Shown here piece after piece: positions 19,384 through 30,400 of a stretch of 36,921 bases of DNA. Both the position numbers and the translations under genes were made by a program. Each line of letters begins with the position of its first letter. Positions within the stretch are counted from its first letter, which is position 1. This DNA is from Saccoglossus kowalevskii (taxonomy: Eukaryota > Hemichordata > Enteropneusta > Harrimaniidae). Under the pieces are notes generated by a model. That model had not been told where the DNA came from. It did not search any database and worked only from the letters and a program-made list of their open reading frames with translations. Location of the stretch: contig NW_003121425.1 of NCBI RefSeq assembly GCF_000003605.2, forward strand, positions 164,861-201,781, read 5' to 3'.

Positions 19384-20706
19384 TTTAGCCATTTTATTTG
19401 TTTTGGTAGTATGCACAATTTTCAACTTTGAACTTACTGGTAGTTTCTGAAGACTCAATTTTGCCTCTCGTAACCCATTGTTAAACATTTATACCTCAGT
19501 GAATCAACTATTAAACTTCACCTATGGGTTAGTTAAAATAAACCGCGACCCTGCCCACCCCGGGGTATGTGGGGACAACACAACACTGACGTTTCGTGCC
19601 CCACCACCACCATTAAAAGGTGCCTTATACCGTCATCAATCCATAGTAATGAAGCAAACGAAATTTCTTGCATTTGAAGAAATAGTTATACTTTAAATTG
19701 AAAGTTCGTTATTTTCCCCTGATTTGTAGGATTCTGATTAACGTTTTCAACTTGTCTCTTTATTTAATTTCAAGTCATAATCAGGATGACAATGGCCTCT
19801 TCGGCCCCATAATCAGAGGCCACTTGAATGGGGCAAATTCATATTTATTTCAAATTGACATTTATCGACCCGACCATACAGAGGCATTTATTTTATACTT
19901 TAATCTTCATGGTTAATAGTGTTAAAATCCGTATCTACGTGACACAGTGCAGTATATTAAACTCAATGCGATATAATTCCTTCCACTATTTTGGCATTTC
20001 GTATAATTATATGGTAGGTAAATCTAGTATGTTTATCAGGTGTGTATTGTCACAACACAACCTGTCCACAAATACAGAAACATTATTACAGAAATACTAT
20101 TTTGGCGACCCAATGAACACCATCCTAATCACCAACGCACCACATATACCCACTCACTGACCCTTTGCACTTTTTATGTACTAACTGCACTATTAGTCTG
20201 GGTGATTTAAATTACAACACATTCCACTCTGCATGATCTACAGATCTATTCATGAATAGGCTCACTGTGGTAAACAACAAAATAATTCTACATACGTGCC
20301 ATGCTTTCGACGATTAGGATGTTAAAAGCTAGGCAGCTGTAACTAGTTCGTTCAAATATATTCGGCTACATGATAACATGTATAACACGCATACGTGTGT
20401 GTCAATCACATCATTCGTATACGAACATTCACTCCGCAACACACAAACGAATGTAGCAGCTATTAAAATCACATATGGTGACATATGACACACACTATGT
20501 TAATATATGAACCTATAGCAAACAAATACTGACTCAATCAATCAATCAAATCAAATGACTCTCTGTAATACAGAGTGCTTTTTCTATGTTATTATAAACA
20601 CCATTCATTTGTCTTAACGTAACCACATTGTACATGGAATACATATGATTCTCCATCTTTGCTAAACCTTATCAATCGTCAGGTTAGAATGTGTCGGAGA
20701 ATTTCT

Positions 20707-20708
<2 letters not shown>

Positions 20709-20744
<36 letters not shown>

Positions 20745-20745
20745 A
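20709..20745. repeat. (AT)n microsatellite inside unit B
   Basis: Longer counterpart of the AT tract at 12394-12420, followed by ATTATATAATATGG. Confidence 0.9.
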
Positions 20746-22316
20746 TATGGAAAGTGGCTGTATAGTGGTTAGCTTTCGCAGTGAGAAGGTCTTTGTTGCA
20801 TTAACTGGTCTTTTCATCAGAGTTGAGAATTAATGTTTTATGTGTTATTACCAACTGATATCATTAGGAGTTATTAATTTGTCCTGATGGTTACATAGTT
20901 TGCTCTGGCAAAAGTTCCTAAATAAAACCCATGCTCTAATATTGCCCCAAGTTTCTTACTTCGACCTAGAAACATTTGACCATTTAATATATATATAGAA
21001 TGGACTTTACATCACGCATTCTTGTTATAATGCTTAGTGATGATATTATTAGTGTTGCAGAATGAGAGATAAATATTGTTTATGGAAATTAATAATCCCT
21101 AGAACCACTTTCCAATATAAATAAGAAATTATAGTACGAAACAAATGTATAACTCATTCTAAGCACGTTTCTTACTAAATACAAACCCAAGTAAAATACG
21201 TACTAAAATAGTGAAATTAAAGCCCTTAACGCTTTAGAATTTACTCTTATGTTAGATCTCTATTTTGCTTCTTGCATCTGGTCAAAACTGTTTCTCGACA
21301 TTTGATATCGGGAAGAACAGGTTTACTTTCCAAATAAATACTCAGTTTCAATTCTTTTCTGTGACCTTTGTTTCCAATAAAGCCGTCCCTAGACAATACA
21401 AATTTAATTACTGACAGACTATATGCGTTAACACAACTATATGAATTGAATATACGTAGTTAATAGAAGCGTGGAAGTATTGCATAGATATTCTCTCATA
21501 TTTTCTTTCCTTGTTCCCTTCCGTTGAGTTCAACCATTCGATATTGGGTTAACCTGCTCAATGTCTGTATATTACAATCATGTAATTATTAAAGTTCCTA
21601 CCACATCCTTTAGGCTGTTGAAATTCAACATTATATATAGACAGTCTATTTTGTAATCTCACCAGTAAAATTACAAATAACAATAGGGGGTGTCACAACT
21701 TTGCTGAATATATTCTACAAATGTCTCACCGTGCAATATTGTTTTATAGTCATGATAGTATATATATATAAATGTTTTTATTTTGTTGTAGTATGAATTC
21801 TAGATTAAAACTAATAGAAGCAACGTCATAGATTCAAAAGCAATATTTTGTTTCATGTATTCATCACACTCTAGAAAAATGTATAATAATGATTCAACAT
21901 CTGTGCTGCTGCTTATTTGCCACGTGAATGCACCATATGTCTAAATAACATGCAACGTTTCGTTATTAACATTTTAAACGTGGTACTAAAGACTGACGAG
22001 TCAGAACTCTGGCATACAAACAGGTAACTAGATTTCTCTTACTTTAAATTCATGAATTCATTTAATTCGATTCTATACTAAGGCAATATGAAACTGATTT
22101 ATTTCGACTGCTGATGTCCAATTCATAAACATGGGTAATGTGTTCCTATAAAATTGTTCAAAATGAATGACGCAATCCTTTTTGTTGTTTGAATTCATCA
22201 TTATATATAGTCTACTTGGTAATTGTCAATACATGGATAGATGTGTTGCTAATGTACCAATTTTGCTGAAGAAATTCTAGATATGTTTTAATGTTGCAGT
22301 CCAGCGCAAATGTTGA

Positions 22317-23575
22317 TGTGGCAGCTAGCACATTTTTAGAGATAATGCTTGTCCAACACTACACCATAAACACAACAATATTTAGGGACCTGTTTTTTGT
22401 TCACTGATCTTGATCCTTTTTCTACACGGATAGTGTACAAATTATTATTATTAGAGGTTAGAGGGTGATCTTGAAATCTCTGTCTATTTTCACACATGTA
22501 CTGCATACAAAGCTGTCTACAGTTGTCCATTACAATTAACGGTAAAGCGTTTAAATGGTAATGCTCACATGCGCAAGTTTGACATAACTGATGCTTTCAA
22601 CCAAATACCACTCCACTATTCGATCGATTTGGCATTTGCGTGTTGGTGGATAAATACTACTTTTTGTCTCAGTCTAGTTTGTGGACCCAGATCCAGTCCA
22701 AAAATCTTTTATTTGCTCTCACAAGACGTATGTTGGATAGCACCTAATACATTTGAAGTGAAATTCATTCTCCAATCATTGAACTATTGATCGATGGGAG
22801 ACAATAGCAATGAGATCCAGGGCAATATTGACAATGATTCTAAAAACTCTTAACATTCCATTGGCACCTCATAAAAACTTGGGCCAACTCAAGAACTTGA
22901 CTATTTAGGTGTTATGATCAACGCAAGAGACATAAGAGCTTTTTTGTTGCAAAATAAGGTATACAGGATTAAAAATAAAATATCAGAGTTTATGTCAAAA
23001 TAGTCGATTACAAAACGACACTTGTTATTTCTGCTTTGTCACCTGAATTATGCAGCTAGATTGGTAATACCTGGCAGGTCCTTCGTCGCCAACCTACTGA
23101 GATTGGCTTCATCAATCTCACAATTGGGCCACTATGTCACCATGAATCAATCTTGCAATCTCGAATTAGCTATGTGGGGTATATTTATAGATTAGTGGAA
23201 TGCTATTCACCTGTTAACGAACAGAAAAGTAGTTAGTGCATCTCACCTACTAATTTAAACAGATGCTTCGTCTACTAAATGTTTCAGAGGCTACTGGTTT
23301 TCGCAACACATGGCCAGCGGAATTAACTTTTTAACAACGTCATGAACTATTCAGCTCCATAACAGCTTCACACTGTAAAGATACTTTATGCAGCGTTTAA
23401 CACATTTTTCAGTGCTTAACACTCACATCAATGCAGCACAACTTTTTATTATATTGGTTCAATATTTCTCCCTGGAAAACAAAATAAGTTTGCTGGTGCT
23501 TTATACCGTTTACAATTGCAGACGTTCAAAGATCTTGCACGAGATGCACATGAAAACCCAACATACTGTGTAGTA
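22317..23575 (+). pseudogene. DIRS-like retrotransposon RT/RNase H fragment, copy B
   Basis: The order of motifs is as in copy A: MRKFDITDAFNQIPL, LVCGPRSSPKIFYLLSQDVC (the GxRSSP-x-IF block of DIRS-type RTs is better kept here), LRLASSISQLGHYVTMNQSC, TDASSTKCFRGYW and the C-terminal FKDLARDAHENP-like end. A 120-bp block at 22351-22470 interrupts the start relative to copy A. Frames are broken throughout and no recombinase is present. Confidence 0.72.
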
Positions 23576-23788
23576 ACTCGTGTTTAGCGCACGATATGCA
23601 TCTGTGGGCTTTTAAAATATCTTCCAGCACGCGACCGACTCACGATTATGGTTTAGCCATTTTATTGTTTTGAAAGTATGCACAAAGTTCAACTTTGAAC
23701 TTACTTGTAATTTCTGGACTTAATTTTGCTTCTCATAACTCATTGTTAAACATTTATACCTCAGTGAATCAACTATTATACTTCACCT

Positions 23789-25261
23789 TGCTTTAGTGTG
23801 TATGCTTTAGATACATAGAGGCAGGCATTTCAAACCTAATACATCAGTACAACTCGTACAGAACTTATTGTTACGCGCGATTAAACGCAATCAATGTCAG
23901 GGCTCTAGGTCACGTCTTCCATCCACAAGCGAAACAAATATTCTCATATTTGCCACTCTCAGGGCTGGGGTGTTTACTCACTTTACTGAAGTTCTATGCA
24001 GTCTTTAATTTCAGTGGTTTTCTGTATATTTTTCTGTTCTGGTGAATTCACCGTTAACACATATTTGACAGCGAAATTCATCTAAACATTGAGGACGTAA
24101 GTTTTTGAGAGTGACATGCTGCAGGTTTTAAAGAATGAAAGCTTCCAAGTCAAATCAGTATCGGAAAGGAGTGATCATGAAATATTAACAGTCGCATGTG
24201 GCCAATTTAAGCTCTGCATTACTATCTTTCTTTAAGAGTGGCTGTTGCACCTTTACTTAGTGACCCCTATTTATTCCACTTTAATCTTTTCTCAGAAAAC
24301 TATCGCATTGCATAGGCATTGCTATATACTCTGGTCACTCGTATTGAAGCAGCTTCCTCTGCAGCTACTTCAGGCATACAAAACCACACGATTAAGATAT
24401 TCAGTCCTCTGTGACACGTATAATAGGTATATACATATTTTTCTCAGTCAAACAGTGGCCGCTGGTAGAATTTGGAGAAGGTGTAAAGCATCTTTCTTGG
24501 GGTCTTTTTGAGGTATAGCACATTCGATACCCTCATTTATTCATTCATTTTCAGTTTGTAATTGTCACTAACACTACATTAATCTCCATGCTTCGTAGAC
24601 TTACAGCTCCGCTGTTTCTACCATATCTGATCAGCTCGACTGCCTCGATCACTAACTGGTCATGGTGTTGCAGCATCCTCGGGCTTCAACCACTGACTGA
24701 CTGATAACACCATGCAGTCCCAGCTTCCGTTGTTGCTACAAATAACTCAATTATGGCCTCCGCTGTATTTCACCTTCACCCGGTACCAATTAATAACTGT
24801 AGCCTGCAGTTACTGCTGCATTAACTAGCTTTTTATCTTACTACTACTTGTATGTATTTTACAGTTTTCAATACCAAGTGGTAGTTGTTGATTTTGCTAC
24901 GTTTATGTGTGTTTGTCAGTATATACAATAGTTTTACAAATCTTTCTTTCCGCTGGTGATCTGGTTCTAAGGCATGTACGAATAATCTCAGCAGCGAGCC
25001 CCCAGTTTTGCCAAATACATTTCTGATATCAATCAAATCAAACATTTATGGGTTGTTGATGTTTAATATTAGTATTTATGTGTGTCTGTCAGTCAGTGCT
25101 GCCATTTCACTTAGCTAGCAACGAGTTTTTGACTATCGACCCCCACCGTCAACCCGTTTTTTAACTTAAAATGTAAACCACATTTCATATCCCCAATATT
25201 TATTTATTTATTTTCAGTTTGTAATTTTCTTGTTATGTAACCATATTGGTGTATGCATTAC
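23789..25261. other. Intergenic DNA, nothing recognised
   Basis: Mixed-composition sequence with no supported gene. A short direct repeat (ATTTTCAGTTTGTAATT) occurs near 24547 and 25211. Open stretches at 24245-24511 (plus) and 24833-25045 (minus) show no domain or splice context. Confidence 0.55.
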
Positions 25262-25420
25262 ATCCTGGATAAAGGATATAATAATGATTGAGCAGCTGCT
25301 GCGCATTTACCACATGAATGCTATCAAACTAATGTTTCTAAAGTTGTTGTTTAAACATGGTACTATGTACTAGCGAGCCGAGTAAAATCGATTATACGTT
25401 CCCATTCAGTGCATAGTATG
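25262..25420 (+). repeat. Third, highly diverged fragment of the repeated unit
   Basis: ATAATAATGATTGAGCAGCT followed by CTGCGCATTTACCACATGAATG aligns with unit A near 12620-12670 (TTAATAATGATTCAACATCT, TTTACCACGTGAATGCAC) and unit B near 21890-21940. The similarity then trails off through TTTAAACATGGTACTA and ACTAGCGAGCCGAGT. It appears to be an older copy of the same family. Confidence 0.5.
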
Positions 25421-27410
25421 TTGTCAAATAAGGTGCAATCACCAAACCTATTTATTGCTCGATCATCAGGATAAAAAAATAAACTTGTTAGGAACAAACT
25501 GTGCGAAAAATCGTTATGAGTGTATGGTATTACATGGAAATTATTTTTTACTTAAATGATTAAAGATCATGATATTCACAAAATACCGACATTTATGATC
25601 GAGTGCATTCTACATTGAAGGCATATTGTAGGACGTAACATTATTATTTTACGCTTTACATGTACTAAAACGATGTTGTGTGGGGGTTTGCGGCTGACAT
25701 CGCTCATTTGCATAAAGTCGAACGCCGCCTGTCACTGCACCGCCTGTCGTCTGCTGTTTCAATCTAAGTCCGGGTTTTGATTTTCAGGGACATGATGGTC
25801 AGAAATTAATTTATCGGGCTGCCAGAATTTTGGAAACAATCTCTGATTTATATAAGGGGAAATTGCGGCAGTCGATGGTTATCTGGTTTCAACTTTGTCC
25901 ATTGAAAATCTGGATTAAACAATAGGATGATACAAACGATAATATATATATATATATATATATAAAAAGTGTTATAGTCCTGAAACAATGCAATAATATA
26001 CTTAAACTTTTGGCCAAAGAAAATGAAGTACAATCGTGTTGTAATAAATGTATATTGGTACAGAGGCGAATAGTAAGTTACCTATGTCTAGTAAAGAGCG
26101 ATTATTTTACTCAATATGTAGATTCCAATGACACCCCTCAAGTAGTTGAAATTATAAGCGTGACCCCTCTTCAAAATAAATCAAACAAATCCTTGTCAAT
26201 CTATTGAAACATAGTTGCAGTTAATTTCATCTTCACTTTTAAAATTTCGTCATGTACCGAAAGTAGGGATTATGTAGATTGTGATTTCAAACACAGACTA
26301 GATTTGTAGAAATAACTTTACACTCAATCAACATGCACATGAAATGAATGATCACTTGCTTTTTAAAACCATATCGCATTGTATAAGATGAAGTCAGATT
26401 TTGAGATCAAATCGTACATGTATTAGGAATTTATTTTATTAATCAAAAAAATAGCACCACACTGCGGGCCATGTTTTTATGAAGGTGGTAGCAATAACCT
26501 TTATACATTGCATGATTGTAAGCTGTTGAAACTACCTAATTTTACCTTTTTCAAATATATTGCCGATTTTTGGAAATGAAAAATTATTATGGACGTTTCC
26601 AAAGAAAAGATTTAATATCTAAGCATGCTTTGGTATATCTTGATCACACTTGATAAAACAAAGAGCTCCACGATGCACCATAGGTCAATTTATTGCGTAA
26701 TACGAGAAGAAAAAAAAAGGTGATTGATTATAATAAAAGTCAAAATTCGAATATTTTTTTTTTTTTGAAAGCTGACATGACGGATTTAAATTATACCAGT
26801 TTACAGAATATAATTCTTAAAATATTTGCTACCTGTTGTATGTTAAAAACATGTATTACACATTCCATATAAATAATAAAATAATACCATATAAATAATA
26901 AAGTAATACCATTTAATGTAGAAAATCAATTCAATTGAATTTTCCTATTTAAAAATGAAAGCTCAAATATATTTTAGTGTTTTTATTCCACACTAAACCT
27001 TTGAGGAAGATCAACCGTTTCAGTTTAGACTACGTTATTATCATCTGTGTTCAACAACATTTACATGTTGGTAGGTTTATACTAAATCTGTATGACAACG
27101 ATGAGAATACGCCATACATTCGTTATGATGTTCCACCAGATTCACATGGTTATGGAAACGAAATCTAAACAGCAATTCTAGATATTAATAGAGAAAGCAT
27201 AGCAAACATAATTTTAAAGGCGGTGAAGCATTTTTTTGTTGAAAGTCTATTGCCCTTAAGGTACTTGAATGAAGTGGCATAGCCAAAAATAGTACGGCTC
27301 CCCTTGTTGTTTTTTAAACTGCACACCCCTTCGATGTAAATGTAGAAATGAAATGATTCAAAAGTATTTCATGTTACTGTGTTTATTTAGTATACGATAA
27401 TTGTCTTTGT
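25421..27410. other. Intergenic DNA upstream of gene 2
   Basis: AT-rich, with a TA microsatellite at 25942-25964. A 31-codon open tail at 27075-27168 ending YGNEI-stop looks protein-like but is orphaned. No promoter motif was identified with confidence; the strong 3' splice site just before the gene 2 start codon implies that the real transcription start lies somewhere in this interval. Confidence 0.5.
25942..25964. repeat. (AT)n microsatellite
   Basis: Short uninterrupted AT dinucleotide tract. Confidence 0.9.
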
Positions 27411-27424
27411 TGTGCAGATACAAG

Positions 27425-27487
27425 ATGGTTCGAGTGTGGATATTTACTTTTATAATGGTGTGGCAAGTTTATTCTACGATTTCTTTG
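27425..27487 (+). CDS. Gene 2 exon 1 (coding): signal peptide
   Basis: ATG at 27425 opens MVRVWIFTFIMVWQVYSTIS, a short basic start followed by a hydrophobic core and small residues, as expected for secretion. The donor TTG|GTAAGT ends it in phase 0. The ATG sits 7 nt after a strong acceptor (TTGTCTTTGTTGTGCAG ending 27417), so an upstream non-coding exon is likely. Confidence 0.82.
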
Positions 27488-30400
27488 GTAAGTATTTAGT
27501 CTTAATTTTACTCAATGTCAGTTTGTTGTAAAAAAAAGTAATTATTAAGACTTTATATACACAGGTACACGTGTTTTAAAAACTAAGGGGTGCAAACAAG
27601 AGTCCATCTATATGAGGGATGTCTTCACACAGTTTACTTGTTACATAACGTTCGACTAGCAATTTAAAGAAGAAGGTGTTACGACTTCAGAATATATATA
27701 TTTATATATCAAACAGAGAAATGTGAATCGTCGTAAAACAGGTGTTTGAATGCCTCCTCTTAGAATAACTTCATGACAGACAATATGCATGATTTGAACT
27801 TGAGTTGACTTCGAACAAAATTTAGCTAGCTATAATAATTAGTTGCCACTGGGAGAGCCAGTTTACACGACATGATAAGACTTCCAAGCAACGCATGCAG
27901 CCAGGCGAGTATTTAAATTTTTATTCGTGACTCATTTTAAAAAGTTTAGGATCAGTGTCGTTCAAATCAGTCCTGTATTTTTTTTGTTTAAGCTGTGATC
28001 GTATGCCGTGATTTCATATTTATGCACACTCTTCCCATTGCCAATTTTGAGATAATTGTGCCGTTCTGTGTCTTAATTGAAACAATTTAGTTTGTGTGCA
28101 TTTAGCCAAGCAAAAAATTAAGTAACAAATAAATATGAAAGAATCATCTTTTGACAATATTTCTTTATCTGTTTAAAGGTCCAGACTGACAACAGGCAGC
28201 TTGACGTGGAAAAACGGGTGGCACTTAGTAAGTATCATTGATATATGGGATTTGTAAACGTGAATTACATATGAATATTGGCCCTATTTCATTATTGTGT
28301 CCATATTTTACGATTATACGATAATATTTATTTATTTATTTATTTTTTCATTTATTTTATTTTTTTAATTTATTTATTTTAGAAGATACTGAATGTTGGA
28401 AGTTATTTTGTGGCGTATGCTTGGAAAATGCTCATGCAACTTGTTGCTGGACTGTTTACAGAGGCTCTGGGGAAGCTACTCTATGCCCTGGAACAGAAAA
28501 GTGTTGTTATAACCGTAAGTTTATTACATTACTAAGTGACTCAATATACCTGTTAAATAATAACTTAAAATGTAAACCACAAATCAGTCAGCTGTCGTAC
28601 AAGTGTTAAAATAACTAATATGACTAATATTAACTTCAGGGGCGCCATCTTAACTGTATTTCAACCCACAAGTTTACATAAAACGCAACCTTCCCAGGCA
28701 AATGATTCATTTATGTAACTTTAAGACAAATGTGCATACTATTCGACTACATTGAGCGTTGCATGCAAAACCTCATTGGGCCTACAACCTAGAATAGATT
28801 CATCACAATTGTCATCCAACAAAGGAGGCAATCTGCGACGGCCTAACAGTTTAAACAATAGATTTTTTCGAATATAAGCAATAATATATAATACAAATGT
28901 GCCAAGTAACACTACCGTGACTCAATTATTGACCGTTGGGGCGTAGTATACGGCATTTTGACGTCTCATGTGTGTATTGTGTAGCGTATATTGCAGTGAT
29001 AATATATGTCTAATTGTGTCTATAATCAATATATAGTCTATAATTAGTGTCAGCCAACAGTATGTGGATTTCGCAGTCAATTTGTCTTTTTGGTTAAAAC
29101 TGTCACAAAATATGCAAACAATAGCAAATTAACAGAGGTTTTATAGATCAGAATGAAAATACAATTCGTTATAAGTAACCCACTAAAGATAATCTCCTTT
29201 TTAAACACTTCTAGACATGAACAAATACATTTAGACACTGTATAGTATATTTTCTCCTTATGTCACTGACCAAATGTTGGTGAAATTGTCATATACCCTT
29301 ATCACAGGAAACAATGGTAAAACATCTAAAAACAAACAAACCGTGCTTTTTCCACTACATTTTGTACATCGTTCAGTATCCTTGTGGAATGTTACATACG
29401 AAAAAATAAAGCAAATGAGTGAGTGAGCTTTGAAGGTAGCACTGATTGTGAATGAGTGAGTGAGAGAGTGAGTGTGTGAATGAGTGGGTGAGTGAGTGTG
29501 TGCTAGGTGGAATACAAATATGGTTATAATTGTTTAGCCATCTTTAAGCCCGTTATATATAATTGAGTCGGAGTCTAAATATTGTCTGCTTTGCAAGTGG
29601 CCACACACCATGACGAACGCCCTGTGGTGACATAAAATCGCAACATCTATCGCTTTATAGTTACAAAGTTGGTAGATCTTCATCGTGTTTATGTCTTCTA
29701 AGTTATTTTTCTCTGTTTACAAATTTTATTTATTTATACCTATTGTTATCGTTTTGTTATTGTTGTGCAAAAAATCTTTCCGGCAGGAGATAGTTTTATG
29801 CAATTAACTTCTTTTTCTAGCCCATAATATAATATATAGTTCAAAGCGACACATTGTCTGCTTATAATTTATTAGAATAAAAAATATATAATGTTGGACC
29901 TGTGTAATAGTTTATGCTCTGGTCCAATAATATATATTTATTGAGTAAGTTATGGGGCTCAGCATTTAGGATTATTTCATTATACACATTCACAATTATG
30001 ACAATGGGTATTGACTGTTTAATTGCCATTAAAACTTGGTTTTAAAGTAAATTTGTTTTTGAATGGTGGGTACGATTTGTGCTCCTAACGGTAAGGTGAA
30101 CGGTCAGAGTTTACGTTCAATCATTATTATTTGTCATTATTCACATCGAATACGTTTATAACAATATGAACACGCTGCTAATTTCAACAAATGAATATGG
30201 ACTGGGTCATGTGACGTCATTGATGATTCAGACATTCAATTTTCAATAAATTGTAACAGATATGCACTTCATGGATGTTGTCCAGGAAGATGGATACATT
30301 TGGATGATGTTTTAGCTGGTCGAAATGTTATTGTTGGATTTAGGGAGCATCGAGTTACACAACTCACGGCACGCATAATGTATAAACCACGTCTAACTTT

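Larger units (their letters stand above)
11483..19523 (+). repeat. Direct repeat unit A (DIRS-containing), split by a LINE
   Basis: The unit opens with GGGTTAGTTAA, then ACCCTGCCCACC and GGGGTATGTGGGGACAACAC, runs to the target site at 14531, and resumes at 19384 through CTTCACCT at 19523. Unit B repeats the same order beginning about 19526. The unit carries a broken DIRS-like reverse transcriptase/RNase H in its right half. Without the LINE it is about 3.2 kb, shorter than unit B because of indels near 12390 and 12975. Confidence 0.75.
19526..23788 (+). repeat. Direct repeat unit B (DIRS-containing), LINE-free
   Basis: Same order as unit A: GGGTTAGTTAA and the GGGGTATGTGGGGACAACAC block, an AT-rich central part, a broken DIRS-like RT/RNase H, then TTTAGCCATTTT..., ending with CTTCACCT at 23788. 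It begins within a few bases of the end of unit A, so the two are head to tail. Blocks at roughly 20490-20700, 20750-21685 and 22351-22470 are absent from unit A. Apart from the near-identical patch at 22935-23602, divergence between the units looks substantial by eye. Confidence 0.75.

Noticed and set aside
20521-20570. Possible CRISPR-like short repeats (CAATCAATCAAT)
   Set aside because: A simple tandem microsatellite without unique spacers, in an animal genome.
24833-25045. 70-codon minus-strand frame with a charged middle
   Set aside because: No recognisable family and no supporting start, splice or polyA context.
26010-26207. Cys-containing open stretch with a GTAAGT inside
   Set aside because: It starts with TTG, has no good acceptor or start codon upstream, and does not match the cysteine modules of either gene.
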